From: Trichuris trichiura
Lineage: Eukaryota > Nematoda > Enoplea > Trichinellida > Trichuridae
Assembly: GCA_037903355.1 (NCBI GenBank)
Contig: JBAJFE010000026.1
Coordinates: 2,790,001-2,854,000 of the forward strand
Direction of reading: 5' to 3'
Length of the DNA: 64,000 bases
Positions 1 to 11,356 of this stretch are shown here, one piece after another. Within the stretch, counting starts at the first letter, position 1. Every line of letters starts with the position of its first letter. The notes under the pieces were generated by a model. The model did no database searches. It was given only the letters and a program-made list of their open reading frames with translations, and was not told the DNA's origin. A program made the position numbers and the translations under genes.

Positions 1-585
1 AAAAATAGGGTTTTACACTACGGTTCGGAACAGAAGGTTAGAGGGGTACCCAGCTGCTGCATACTGCATGTCCTGGGGATCACTAAAGTACCATGCTCTT
101 GGATCGAAAATAAATGCGACCCATCGTCCACTCGTTAGAAAAGCACTTTTAATAATGGCACACAGACAGCGCCATTCGCGGCTTTTTAAACAGTTGCGAT
201 TTCAGCTCAATTTCCTAAGCATATGTTTCAAAACAGTCGCAACAGCTGCGCTTTCAACTTGATAATAATCGCCTAGATTACAGTTTTTCATCCTTTCTAG
301 CGCCAGCGCTCCCCACTTCCACAGACGTCGCAAGAGCCGTTTAACCGCCGCTGTCTGGTTGTGGGTATTCCAATGTCGGTTGGAGAACCCAAAGAAGTGC
401 TTCGACCACGAGCTCCTTTTATTTCAGGTTCACTGGCCTTTTTCCGCTAACTGATGCTGAACCAACCATAGTTAAACATTTATGGTGAAGTGCAACTCTC
501 TGCCGTCCAAACGCCTTGGGGGGGGGGTGGGGTAGCATCTCCTCACTGCTCTCTGGTTTCCAACGCCTACATGAGAATAACTAAA
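1..585. other. No recognisable feature
   Basis: I see no gene, RNA or element boundary here. There is a short G-run near 519-531. The small open frames have no family resemblance. Confidence 0.5.
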
Positions 586-696
586 CTAGATTGTCTTGAA
601 GATATGATGTCTTGGTGAGGGACTACAAGTTTTCATAATGAAGTGCCTTTATTAGGGAGCGAGTGTCCCGTTAAATGGAAAATAACTTTAATCTCC

Positions 697-731
697 GGAG
701 CTTTCGGGTCAGTCGTGACCCGTTTTCAGCG
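697..731 (-). ncRNA. Decayed hammerhead ribozyme motif
   Basis: The reverse complement has a five-pair helix II (GGGTC/GACCC) followed by GAAA and GCTCCGG. The first core box reads CTGAAAA instead of CTGANGA, so core G8 is lost. Self-cleavage is probably dead. It is the left-arm partner of the motif at 2341. Confidence 0.6.
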
Positions 732-1109
732 GTTATAAGATGAATGTAATTTGCGAAGCGGGGTCAACCTTCAATCATTTTTAACGGTTTAAAACGAGAG
801 TTTTAAAGTTTTCTGTTGGAGGTTTCTGCTGTGTCTATCAGCTGCCAGTTCCCTTGTTCCATATATCCCTTGTAGAATTTTTTGTGCGTACATATAGATT
901 TATTTTTCAATTTTTTTCTATCGTCAATTCACGTTTTTTATTCATTTTTTATCCATTTTTGTGTTACATATTCGTGAATGTGTTTCTCGTCTGTTCCAAG
1001 TAAAGTGTAGTCTTATCCATTTTTTCATATTTGTTAACGACCTGTTTCTTAATTTTTTCCAGGTGCTCTTGTATGTCATCCATTTAGCGAGCAGCAATTG
1101 TGGCATGTG

Positions 1110-1470
1110 ATAATATTTGTCTATAGATCACTTATATTTGCCCTTGATCACGGTTGTAAGTCACGTTGTGCTTAACGTAGAGGGCCTCTTTAAGTTTTCG
1201 TAAGCGTAAATTACTTTCATAGCATAAGAGCTTGGGTTGGAGGGGCCGTTTGCAGTCCGCCGCGTGCTCCACTACAGCGGAAGCTTGTATCGCTTTTCCA
1301 TGGTGACTTTTGGATTCAATATAGGTCTTCCACTATGAGTAATTGGAGCGCCATTATTGTGGAGGTTGTTTTTTGCGTTGTTATAACTGTTGAGCTTCTT
1401 TGTGTGTTCGTTGAATCTGTGTTCTAAAGTATTGCCTGTTTCTCCAATGTAAATTCCCTATATGGTAGGA
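1110..1470 (-). pseudogene. PLE GIY-YIG endonuclease C-terminus (left arm)
   Basis: This is the inverted copy of the frame at 1520-1940. Read on minus it shows the YIGETG-type motif and the downstream LRKLKEALYVKHSVTYNRD-like block typical of PLE ends. It is broken by stops and frameshifts and has no reverse transcriptase part. Confidence 0.65.
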
Positions 1471-1519
1471 CTAGGCGAAAAGATTGTCCAGTTAAGAAGA
1501 AAATTAGGTTTTGAAGTCT

Positions 1520-1940
1520 TTTTCAAAAATTTCGCCAATCTCAGATCAATTCTTCGTACGGACAAGAGAAAACTTCCTACGAAAGAAAAAAAGGCCTAGT
1601 GTACGCGATCGAATGTACGTGTTCAGAAGTTTACATTGGAGAAACAGGCAGTACTTTAGAACACATATTCAACGAACACACAAAAAAGCTCAACAGTTAT
1701 AACAACGCAAAAAACAATCTCCACAATAATGGCGCTCCAACTGCTCATAGTGGAAGACCGATATTGAATCCAAAAGTCACCATGGAAAAGCGATACAAGC
1801 TTCCGCTGTAGTGGAACACGCGGCGGACTGCAAACAGCCCCTCCAACCCAAGCTCTTATGCTATGAAAGTAATTTACGCTTACGAAAACTTAAAGAGGCC
1901 CTCTACGTTAAGCACAGCGTGACTTACAACCGTGATTAAG
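1520..1940 (+). pseudogene. PLE GIY-YIG endonuclease C-terminus (right arm)
   Basis: The plus-strand translation contains a linker with an ILRTDKRK-type segment, then the start of the GIY-YIG fold: LVYAIECTCSEVYIGETG, with VY standing for the GIY strand and YIG conserved. An ESNLRLRKLKEALYVKHS block follows. In autonomous PLEs this domain sits after the reverse transcriptase and nicks DNA for target-primed reverse transcription. Stops and a frameshift break the frame, and the RT is missing. The hammerhead motif lies about 400 bp downstream on the same strand. Confidence 0.8.
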
Positions 1941-2340
1941 GGCAAATATAAGTGATCTATAGACAAATATTATCACATGCCACAATTGCTGCTCGCTAAA
2001 TGGATGACATACAAGAACACCTGGAAAAAATTAAGAAACAGGTCGTTAACAAATATGAAAAAATGGATAAAACTAAACTTTACTTGGAACAGACGAGAAA
2101 CACATTCACGAATATGTAACACAAAAAATGGATAAAAAACGTGAATTGACGATAGAAAAAAATGAAAAATAAATCTATATGTACACACAAAAAATTCCAC
2201 AAGGGATATATGGAGCAAGGGAACTGGCAGCTGATAGACACAGCAGAAACCTCGAACAGAAAACTTTAAAACTCTCGTTTTAAACCGCTGAAAACGATTG
2301 AAGGTTGACTTCGCTTCGCAAATTACAATCATCTTATAAC

Positions 2341-2376
2341 CGCTGAAGACGGGCCACGACTGACCCGAAAGCTCCG
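2341..2376 (+). ncRNA. Hammerhead ribozyme motif, intact core
   Basis: CTGAAGA at 2343-2349 and GAAA at 2367-2370 are joined by a helix II of GGGCC and GACCC with one mismatch. As in nearly all copies here, an extra C stands between the core A9 and helix II. The motif follows a PLE endonuclease frame on the same strand, the expected place for a PLE hammerhead. Confidence 0.75.
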
Positions 2377-2455
2377 GAGATTAAAGTTATTTTCCATGTA
2401 ACGGGACACTCGCTCCCTAATAGAGGCAGTTCATTAAGAAATCTAAATTGTCTGC

Positions 2456-2955
2456 TTATTTTTGAATCGAGTCGTCTTGAAAAGTCAATTACTAAATTAA
2501 AAGCGAATCTGCCCTTATCGTAAAAAGCAAGCAAGAGCAGGTTTCAGGGACGCGCTGAAAAACATCGCGTACGTGGGCCTCACCCAAGAGTGTCCACTAA
2601 AGACTGTTTCATGTAGAGCTGTCCTTCTAGCTTAGCTGGAGAACTAAGGCCTTTACGGCGAAGGCGCGCGGCATTCGCGTTTTTAAACAAATGAAACACC
2701 TTAACGCGTTATCGTTAAAGACGACAGTGTATTTCCGCCACAAAATAGTTTTATCTAGGGACCTCATTGAAATGGACAGAACAGATAATGCTTAAACACT
2801 GTCACAAAGGGTTTGACTGGAGATTAACCATCATGAAAATGAACTATAATGAAAGGCTGCAATCTGCAATATCAGGCAAAGCTAATATCTGAAAGCACAA
2901 GCGAAAATTACGACGGGTGGTCGCGTGGAATGCGCTTGGTAGGCACTCGGCCCTT
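2456..2955. other. No recognisable feature
   Basis: I see nothing assignable between the inverted PLE pair and the small foldback that follows. Confidence 0.4.
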
Positions 2956-3117
2956 ATTCCATTTCTTGAATACGGGATGCTTCGTAATGAGATTGTGTTT
3001 CATGCCTTTCTAAATCTTCTACGGCTTTTCCCGCTGGCTGTTTCGTTTAATTACAGATACTAACACGGAAAAAATGGGAAAAGTCGTAGAAAATCTACAA
3101 AAACATTCCATATCTTT
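2956..3117. mobile_element. Short foldback PLE-tail insertion with 13-bp flanking repeat
   Basis: The insert (2969-3104) begins with the terminal block seen in other copies (TTGAATACGGGATGCTTCG) and contains an inverted pair around TCTTCTACGGCTTTTCCCG. It carries tail sequence only and no ribozyme core. Flanks 2956-2968 and 3105-3117 match at 11 of 13 positions, starting ATTCCAT. Confidence 0.6.
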
Positions 3118-6100
3118 GGGTAAGTTGACTAGTCGAAACGGAGTACACAAGGACTAACAGCCTGCGTGCTTGACATACTGTAGAAGATGTTCTCTTGTAA
3201 CGTTTTAGACAATGCAAAGTCGTGCTGCCATAAGTGGCCAAGGTTAGAAAGCGCACTTGGCAAACCCTTCGAATGGCCACCGCCATAATAGAAGCTAGGG
3301 CGTAAAATGTTTTACAAAGGTCGACGATGCTAAAGAACATTATTGCGACGACGAAGCGAGCGCGGATGATGACCAGTTTGCACGCGACTTGCTAGCGTTG
3401 AACTATGCGGCGGGGCAATCGGACTACCACTTGTCGTCAAAGCGCAGCAATAAAGAAAATCGCGTCAATTGGGGTTCATAAAGTCCGTCGAGATAAGAGA
3501 AAGACGTCAACTTACACCGTTTGCCGGCGATCCAGCAAAAGAGAAGGTCGACCAATTGAGATAGGCAAGCTGTGTAGTGTCCAGGAGAAAGGCTGAAAAA
3601 GCAAAAATAGAACTGCACTTAAAAATGCGTTGACGCCGCGGCCGAGTAAGGCTTCGCCATAAAAAGCTAAAACTAAACATGTGCCTGTGCAGTCACCATC
3701 ATCATTTCGATCAATGCCAAACGATTAATAAAATAATGCAAGGAAATGAGCCGCTAATTGACAATCAACATATCGGGGCTTGCATAGTGGGATGCAGTGA
3801 AAGGAATCGATGGTTCAATGAAGGTGAGTCGATGCGAATATGGCAATATGCGTTCCAGCAGTGTTAATGAAATATATCCAACGTACTTCGCTTGGATGTA
3901 GTCACCAGGCAAAGGAGCAGCGCAATAATTGTCCGAAGATGGCAACGGCTGAACGGCAACAACCCGCCACGATAAAATAATCCGACGGAAGCCATCGGCT
4001 CAGTGGAAAACGACAGTGCCACTCCGCGGCCAGACAGAAACTGGCATAATGCTGACGCCCTAAACGAGAAGTGAACGTGAACGGATAAGAGCTATTGCCG
4101 ATAAGAAAAGCGTTGAGGCGCCAATCAGCCAATCGTGCACGAAAGGCACAAGGATGCGTTTGACCTCGGTGATCACTGGGCACGCGACGTTCCCTAGCCG
4201 TAGCGGAGAACAATAGTAGCACAAGCTTAATCGCTTGACACAACCTACAGCGACGACGTGTCACTAGTTCGCATGCTATTGAAAATAGAAGAGCAACAAC
4301 GTTGATTTGCATGCACCACCGGCGGTAATGCAAAGCTACGAAGAGGAAGAGTCGGCCGATGGCAAGACCGATGGAAGCGAACTAAGAAGTCTGATGGCAA
4401 TGTTGATGTCACTTCCAATGGCGATGCATTCGCATTTGTTGAAGCTAGTCAGCGGGCTCTGGTCCGCAGAAGACGATAAACCCGATGCATGAGTAAACAT
4501 CGCTGCAAAAGTAGCACGAAGCGCTAGCAAGGCGCACAATTGGCAACTGTTTATCCGGTCAGCTCTGGTGATCCAGCATTGTCTGCCGCTCGCTATTTAG
4601 GCTCGTAGAGGAGTCCAATATAACGCTGCTTTTTGCAGTCGGTCAGTAGTAAGAGATGAATAGGGCTAAGTGTGGAATTACGCAAGCGACCGACCTGTTC
4701 AAAAAGCCGATTACCAGCAGAAAAATAGCCTGAGCAAACTGTCGTTAGGCAAACATACATACAGGTCTCTGGTATAGCACCATTCCATTAATGACTGCCG
4801 ACTGTCGCTGGTGCTTAGTGCTCGTCATGCGCGAAGGCGAGCAAATGGCGTAATTATGAAAGCATGTCAATCCTGCTCGAAATGGCATCACCTGATCTTT
4901 CAAACAGTTATCACGTTTGTGCAACCATATTTATCTTGAAGGAACAGGACTACGAAAATAACGCCCTAGTCGTTTAAGAAGCGTAATCGACCGGCAACCA
5001 GGCTGCTGGCGTTTGTGCATCCAGAAATTGGGTATTCACGCAATATGGAAAGATCGATGGCAGCCAGCGGCGGAGTAGCAATTTCCATCTAAACTTTGGC
5101 AGTGGTGGCATTGACGCACAATATTTGGTTGTAAGCAAGCTGTCACCTTTATTTTTGAGCTGTCAGGTGCTTCGGGCAAGTGGCTTTTCTTTCAGCTTAC
5201 TCCCACAAAACCTGACAGGAAATTTACTAACGACAGCCTGGTAAGCTTCCGGCAGTCTCTCGCCGACTATTTCTCTTTCTCGACGTGACCGCGTCCGCGG
5301 TAATCCCTAAGGAGCGGGCTAACAAAGCCTCGGAACGCAGACGGCCTTTTCTGATTGCTGACGCTTTCTATTTGTTGTTATTGTAATGTGCGCAATGTAC
5401 GCCTATACTGCCGTACCAGTTGATCTATTCTGGGTGAATTCGCGTACTTTCATAATATATTTTTCCTGGCCAGCTGCTTAACTCTAGCTTTTCTTGTTAA
5501 TAATATGCTCTCTGACAGCATGACTGAACGGTCTTCTTCAAGGTCGTCACACTCTCAGGGTAACGGTGGCATCAATTTCGACGGCCACAAACACAAAGTT
5601 GCACAAAGAAGGTCGAACTGTAATATGCAAGCAGGAAATTCCAATCTGACAGTTGACAGAAGTTAGCACGCTGCCAGAAACCCAATGAAATGCTGAACTG
5701 TAGAAGAATGCCTCGTATAATTTAGTTTGTTTCATAAGTCCACTGTAGCTTCCAGCGCCTGCGAGAATTGAGCTTCGTTGCGCTGACGTCATCAGTAATC
5801 ACGCTGGCCGATAACCGCCTACTTGGTTCACTCAAGATAATTTTTCAGTGCCTACTGCTGTGAGTCCAAAGGGCTGTCTGCGTCCGCCAGTGCCACGATC
5901 ACCGGAACGTCCATGTTGAGAACTCTTTGAAATAACCACTTGCAGCACTATTTCAGCTGAGCAAATTCCGTATCGAGGAACCAGGAAGCCTTCTGTGCGA
6001 AAGCTGAGCGCTTAATCAGTTTAGCATCTTCTCTCTTCGCAGAGCGTCCAAGCAGGACATTTGCGTTTGCTTTGCTCGACTGGTTATTCCATTCGTGAGG

Positions 6101-6350
6101 CAGAGGAGCAAACGCTGGCATAACCTGTCATGCAGATACTACTGGATTCCCTGATTTCTAATCTTCAAAATATGGATGGCATTGAAATACCCAGATTAGA
6201 AAATTTGTTGTTCTGTTTTTCGTAAATTTTTTAACCAGGCAGTTAAGTTTCAGGCAGGCCTAAAAGTAAGATTTCCTTTGTCAAAGCAGTTTTTATACTC
6301 ATATAAAATGCATACTTTGCATATATTTTTGTGCTGTAATTCCAATGCGT
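3118..6350. other. Long stretch without supported genes
   Basis: Several overlapping open frames of 60-143 codons occur on both strands (for example minus 3902-4333). None has a recognisable domain, good splice context or family resemblance. I see no element ends. Confidence 0.4.
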
Positions 6351-6351
6351 T

Positions 6352-6480
6352 TTTGAATAACGTTTATTGCAAAAAAGTTGAATGTTTTTGCAATAATAAA
6401 CGTTACTCAAAAACGGGTTGGAAATACCGCAAAAAAACTTTTAGAAGAAAAGATTTTAAAAACACCCGTTAAGAAAAAAA
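6352..6480. repeat. Small inverted repeat with PLE-like tail
   Basis: Arms near 6352-6371 and 6389-6416 share an AATAACGTTTATTGCAAAA-like core. They are followed by ACGGGTT...CCCGTTAAGAAAAAAAG, which resembles the A-rich terminal tail of the ribozyme elements at 34.5 and 61.8 kb. Confidence 0.4.
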
Positions 6481-6485
6481 GAAAA

Positions 6486-6683
6486 TACTTTGCATATATC
6501 ATAGTTGGTCTTGTGGTTCACGGGTTTGGCCTGTTTAATGTATCAGTAAGTAAACTTCAAAGTGCATTTTGAAGTTTACTTACAGGTACACCAAACAGGC
6601 CAAACCGGTGAACCAGAAGATCATCTATGAAACAACCAAAGCCTGTTAAAAGACACCCCGTCTCTCGAAATACTTTGCATATA
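6486..6683. mobile_element. Foldback ribozyme-tail element (no ribozyme core), 13-bp duplication
   Basis: The insert 6499-6670 (172 bp) is a near-perfect hairpin of the PLE tail block: GGCCTGTTTAATGTATC...AAGTAAACTTCAAAGTGC meets its reverse complement. The right end carries the terminal block CTGTTAAAAGAC...CTCGAAA. Identical direct repeats TACTTTGCATATA flank it at 6486-6498 and 6671-6683. This is one of the cleanest examples of the 13-bp duplication in the window. Confidence 0.8.
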
Positions 6684-8820
6684 GTTTATTTTACGAACCC
6701 ACATCTATTGAAGATTCAAAGGATTGAATACATAACATTCAGTAACGGGTTCAGAAATGTTCGTGGTAAAGTTAATTCACGGCTAGACTCGTTTTAAAAA
6801 ATCGATTTTATTCTTCCAAACTTTTAGGTTCACCCTTGGCCCATCCTTAGCGGTAAAAACTAATGGATATCCATTTGCAGTTTTTACCGCCGAGGACGGT
6901 GTAGACCTGGAAGCTTCGAAGAATAAAACGGCTTTGTAAAAACGGGTCCCACCGTAAATTAACTCCATCACGAAGACTAGAAATATGAAATTAATTTTAA
7001 GCTACGGTTGTACACTTAGCTACGAGAGATAATTCTAAAGAAATCCACTCTAGTTCGTTTGAACGCAAATGTAACTATTAATCTTTCTCACTCAAGTGGT
7101 TCTTACGGCAGTCTGGACCTTTGGCGACGGTATACTTATGATGGTGATCAGCTCAGAAAACTAAAATGTGGGAAGAGTTTTTGTAGTAGAGGAAATTCTG
7201 CAAGCAATGATGAATTCAAGTAAAAGCGAATGTAAAGATTAAAGCCTTTCGGGAAGCAGTGGAGCATTAGCGTTGCATCAGCAATGAAATTAACCTAGTA
7301 CAAGCTGCGAAGTTAAACATCTCTTACCTCATTTTTTAAACGTTTTTTATCTTATGAGTAAACTTATCCTAGCTCACAACAAGAACAAAATTTGAGCAGT
7401 TGTGTCAAAAGAGACTTCGAGAAAACAGCTACGAGAGAGCACTTAGTAACATTTACTGAATATTTAATTCCTTAAAGTAGTAGCACTTTTCCAGTGCAGA
7501 ATATCTTTCCACGCCTATCTTCATAGCCCGCTCAGCATGGAATTTAGGGAGAATGAATAGGCCTATTCAACCAAGCTGAAGATTGGATGCTTGGTAACTC
7601 AATGATGGATTTTCATTTTTGGTCTTTCTACGACTTCTTCCGTTCTCTGTAAGTATACCTACAAGAATCCGAATTAAGCGCCTTATTGACGAATGAGTGA
7701 GCAAATTGTTAAGAAAACCACAGAAAAACAATATCCGCAGCTTTCGGAACATTAGCTCGTTTCATGGTAGCTTAGGAGAGATCATTCCTCTTCTGTACCA
7801 TGGTAAAGATGCGATTACAGTGTCCCGAAAGTCGCGTTTATTTTCCCGCGATGTCCCTAACTAACTGCCCATTTATTCGTTGATAGAGAGCTAGTTTTGG
7901 TTTTTTACAGATATACTTACAAAGAACGGAAAAAGCTGTGGAAAGATCGAAAATGAGAAAGGTTTAACCAGCTATACTAACTAGATCATGACAAGAGTTT
8001 ACTATGCTTGTTCGTATCCGAAAATGTAGTGAATGCGTAAGGTTCTCGCGAGAAGTCAGAAATCCCAGGATTTACTTTGTAGTTAGCAGAGTTCGTCTAT
8101 TCGCTCGAAGAAAACGCCCCGCAACTGACACAGTTGTACAACGGGTGAACTATTCTATCGGAAAAGTTGAAATTTTCGATGATAAGAGCTTCCACTTCAA
8201 AGATATTGCGATCATCAACAACAAATGAGCACGATTAGTTCAACGAAGATAGAATTAAATTCTTCCATGAAAACGGCTGATCTGATTGATTATTCATTAT
8301 CATTTCTCAAATATGAACGCCACCATATGGTATATAGCAAAAGTGATTTTTGGACATTTAGTCACCAGTGAGAATTTATACTTCAGTATAAGACAGGAAC
8401 ACTGCAAGGCAGCTGCGAACAAAATACCAGGAAATCAACTTTCAGGTGGCAAGTATAACGCCTGGATGAAGTTTGCATTCACAGTGAAACACGCTGTGTA
8501 CAAAGCTTGCAAGGTGGGTGAGTGACCGACTCCAGAATCAAAGAGAGGTAACAGCTGCGCAATTTAGTGTCATCCTCTAGGCATCTGACAATCGTTAGTT
8601 TATTGGACGGCATAAATCAGGCAACGGCGAACACGCGCAACATAGGCTATTCTTGAGGAAAGCGATTGTAATGCACTTTACCCTATTATTAGCATTAATA
8701 TTATTGTTTTTATTTTCTTCCTTTTTTTTGAGGGATGCTTTTAAAACGTTTCTCGCAAAAATTTTTTGTGGCTTTTTTCAATTTGTTTTTTAAAAATAAT
8801 TTTTATCGCATAAACGTTAA
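6684..8820. other. No recognisable feature
   Basis: The region is AT-rich with scattered short frames. An imperfect inverted repeat around 6838-6895 (GTAAAAAC...GTTTTTAC type) is visible. No gene is supported. Confidence 0.4.
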
Positions 8821-9110
8821 GTACGGAGCTTTCGGGTCATTCCGGGACCAGCCAACAGCGCAGTGTGACCTGATGAACGGCACTGACTTTCAGTGCCGCT
8901 GAGGACGGGTCACGGGCGGTCTGAAAGCTACGGACTCTCATTAAAAGCTTTTGTAGTCTCAAGGCGACAAACTCCGTAAGAAACATTTAAAACATGAAAA
9001 CCTATAATTCCGTAGCAAAAAGCTATATCTTCAAAAGTAAACGTTATTTTCAAAAACAGGTTGAAAAAAAACCGCATAAATTTTTATAAGAAATTGTTAT
9101 AACAACAACA
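8821..9110. mobile_element. Degraded foldback PLE tail with two hammerhead motifs
   Basis: A minus-oriented ruined hammerhead (about 8824-8860, core CTGTTGG) faces a plus-oriented one at 8897-8932. The plus tail, with its AAAAGCTTTTGTAG...CCGTAGCAAAAAGCTATAT blocks, matches the tail at 25.02-25.12 kb, so both belong to one subfamily. Confidence 0.6.
8897..8932 (+). ncRNA. Hammerhead ribozyme motif, intact core
   Basis: CTGAGGA at 8899-8905 and GAAA at 8923-8926. Helix II pairs GGGTC with GGTCT through wobble pairs, so it is weaker than in other copies. GCTACGG follows. Confidence 0.6.
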
Positions 9111-9114
9111 ACAA

Positions 9115-9482
9115 CATTGAAAACAGGGTGCTTCGTAACGGGCTGTAGTTTCATGGCTGTAAGGTCTTCTACGGCTTTTCCCGTTTATTTTGTCTGTGCT
9201 GGTATCTGTAATTGAACGAAACAACTGCTCTACCAACGGATAGATGAGCCGTTATTAAGAAAATTGTACAGATATCAATGCACTCAACTTTTAATTTCAA
9301 AGCTTTCAGAACGCTCTAGTTCCGAAAGCTTTGAAGTTAAAAGTTGAGTGCATTGATACCTGTAGAATTTTTCTTAATAACGGCTCATCTATCCGTTGGT
9401 AGAGCAGTTGTTTCGTTCAATTACAGATACCAGCACAGACAAAATAAACGGGAAAAGCCGTAGAAGACCTTACAACCATAAA
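9115..9482. repeat. Large near-perfect palindrome of PLE tail sequence
   Basis: The sequence 9152-9310 is repeated in reverse complement at about 9322-9480. Each arm contains the block CCAACGGATAGATGAGCCG and a GGTAGAGCAGTTG segment. The centre has a GTTCCGAAAGCTTTG half of a hammerhead, but the CUGANGA half is lost. The flanks are CAA-rich, so a target duplication cannot be read clearly. Confidence 0.7.
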
Positions 9483-9502
9483 ACAACAAGGGCAACAACA
9501 AC

Positions 9503-9503
9503 A

Positions 9504-9596
<93 letters not shown>

Positions 9597-9606
9597 GTTA
9601 TTATTA
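9503..9606. repeat. (TTA)n microsatellite
   Basis: An almost uninterrupted TTA/ATT trinucleotide run of about 100 bp directly abuts the palindrome. Open frames of poly-isoleucine across it are artefacts. Confidence 0.95.
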
Positions 9607-9609
9607 AGG

Positions 9610-9800
9610 GGTTAGAGCTCTTACTATCAGGCTGACAGCGGGACAAGGCCAATCCCCAAAAGCTCCGTTTATTAAAAGGTGTGCGATTAAAAGTTTTTCT
9701 AGTTTTCCTTCCCACTGACCAAATAACAGGAAAAGCCGTAACTAACATCCCGAAATCCAGTTCCTCATACCAAAGAAGTTCAATCTTCAAGCATATTATC
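9610..9800 (+). repeat. Decayed ribozyme-tail copy
   Basis: CTGACAG at 9632 and CAAAAGCTCC are a hammerhead with both core boxes mutated. The following TTTTTCTAGTTTTCCTTCCC and AACAGGAAAAGCCGTAAC blocks match the tail at 11.1 kb. Confidence 0.5.
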
Positions 9801-9889
9801 AAAGTTAAAAAATAAATTCACGTAATAGATGTAGATATCCACGTAACGTTTAATTATGAAAGTAACACGTTTGTTAAAACAAACAAAAG

Positions 9890-10030
9890 ATTTTACTTTA
9901 GTAGCTTTTGAGGCTGATCTTTTCTCGTCGTCAGCGAAACAGCGTCTCGTAGCAGAAAAAAGAGACTAGGCTAGTGGCCAAAGGCTATGGCTGACGACGG
10001 GAAAAGATTAGTGCTTCACGCCTTTCTTTT
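9890..10030. repeat. Decayed foldback with paired CTGACGACG motifs
   Basis: CGTCGTCAGCG (minus motif, near 9926) and GGCTGACGACGGGAAAAGAT (plus, near 9990) face each other. The GAAA boxes are mutated, so neither is a plausible ribozyme now. Confidence 0.45.
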
Positions 10031-10670
10031 ATTTTAAGAAACCGTTATTTTAATAAACAAACTTACATATTTTTCAAAATTATTTTGGCGACTTTGGATT
10101 GTTCTAAACTTAGTTTTGTCCACAAGTTTCACGACTACTACTGAGTTGTCACAGGCGGAGACGGACGGAAGTTGGATCGTGCAACAGGGGAAGACTTTAG
10201 TGTCTGAGACAGTCGGCATTGAGAAATTGAATAGTGTTAAAGTATTTTGTCACTGTACCTTCGTTTCCCACTCCGTGTGTGTACCTGAAGTGACCGTGTT
10301 GTTCCCTTTTAGGCATTACAACGAACAACCTCCAAAATTATTGATCGCGCTTTTCCAAATCTCTTTAACAGCTACTGCTACGTCACGACTCATGGAACGG
10401 TTATGCCGCAAAAAAATGCATCGTTGACCTTAAGTAGAGCAAAAGGTGATTCACAGCATAGTAGCCTAGGGTGTACGGCAGTGGAACACTGCGTGGCATT
10501 TTCCAGAACTGAAGATGTCCTATTCACTTTATCCATCAATGTAGCAGGCTCGATTCATTGGTCTCTTCTGCATCTCAGCTAAGCCTTTCGGTTTAGCTTT
10601 TGTTCTCTTATAGCAGTGATTCCCAACAGGAGCCTTGCGGGTCCCGGTTATACATGCAAACCTCTTCACT
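10031..10670. other. No recognisable feature
   Basis: An open frame of about 103 codons (plus 10116-10427) has no family resemblance. CAGTGATTCCCAACAGG near 10614 resembles a hAT end but has no partner. Confidence 0.35.
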
Positions 10671-10765
10671 CATGTTAACTTTTCTGATGTTACGACTTTT
10701 CCTGTTGTTAGGTCGGTGCGAAATAAAAGTAAAAATCATTTTAATCGTACATGCATGAAATGAAA

Positions 10766-10802
10766 GGAGCTTTCGGGACTGACCTTGTCCCATCGTCAGC
10801 GC
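10766..10802 (-). ncRNA. Hammerhead ribozyme motif, intact core
   Basis: Read on minus: CTGACGA (10793-10799), then T, helix II GGGAC/GTCCC with five perfect pairs, loop AAGGTCA, then GAAA (10771-10774). It is the only intact copy where the usual extra C before helix II is T. Confidence 0.8.
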
Positions 10803-10994
10803 GGTAATAATGGCGTCGCGATTTGCTTACAACGTATGACCCAAGCATCAACTGAGACGAAAGGTCCGAGGTCAGCGAAGCGTGGATGTTTTACTGTCAC
10901 GAACTGACCCATACGCTTGCACACTCGAGCGGCTCTGTAGAGACCTTACAGTCAACAACCTGACGTGCCAGACAGTACCACGACGTCCCCTGGT

Positions 10995-11002
10995 TATATA
11001 AA
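10995..11002 (+). promoter_or_regulatory. Possible TATA box upstream of ribozyme copy
   Basis: TATATAAA lies about 48 bp 5' of the decayed hammerhead at 11050. A similar box stands about 36 bp 5' of the hammerhead at 63.4 kb. The repeated placement suggests an element promoter that starts RNA near the ribozyme. Confidence 0.35.
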
Positions 11003-11356
11003 CGCAAGGGAGCACGTTGCAAGCAGATCGAAACGCCGTTACCACCGCTTTGACAGCAGGACAGGGGGTCAGTCCTGAAAGCTTCGATTATTTCATCCAT
11101 TTGCGGTCAAAGCGATTTTTACTTTTACTTCACACTGACGAAACCACAGGAAAAACCGCAAGTAATGTCCTTGAACTTTACTCCTGTTACAAAGAGGCGC
11201 GATCTTCAAACACGTAAGTTTTCTCACGATAACAGATAGCAATTCTTTGATAGCACGGGGCGTAGACAGAGGAACTAGTCATCAGTGCAGCGTGGCACTC
11301 CTGAATCAATAGTGGCTTGCTGCATTTTCGCCAAGTCACTGACAATTCACAGATAT

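Larger units (their letters stand above)
586..2455. mobile_element. Head-to-head inverted pair of Penelope-like element 3' ends
   Basis: The sequence from about 650 to 1500 is repeated in reverse complement from about 1520 to 2440. Each arm holds the C-terminal end of a PLE reading frame with a GIY-YIG endonuclease, followed 3' by a hammerhead-like motif and a tail. The left arm reads on minus and the right arm on plus, and both are cut off on their 5' side at the centre. Imperfect direct repeats of 13 bp (586-598 and 2443-2455, 10 of 13 matching by eye) may be the target duplication. PLEs are known for 5' truncation and inverted joints, so this is probably one insertion event. Confidence 0.75.
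10680..11220. mobile_element. Inverted pair of ribozyme-tail copies
   Basis: The left copy (minus) and right copy (plus) share a TTTTTACTTTTA...CAGGAAAA(A/G)(C/T)CG tail. The left ribozyme core is intact; the right one (TTGACAG at 11050, GAAA at 11077) is decayed. The target duplication is not clear. Confidence 0.55.

Noticed and set aside
440..480. CTGATG-containing hammerhead candidate
   Set aside because: No helix II or GAAA follows.
3902..4333. 143-codon minus frame
   Set aside because: Arg/Cys-rich with no motif, and overlapping frames are open on the other strand.
9365..9440. Possible tRNA gene (GGTAGAGCA plus GTTCAATT)
   Set aside because: A and B boxes are too close and no cloverleaf can be drawn; it is part of the repeated PLE tail.
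9396..9802. Poly-isoleucine open frames on both strands
   Set aside because: They are translations of the (TTA)n microsatellite.
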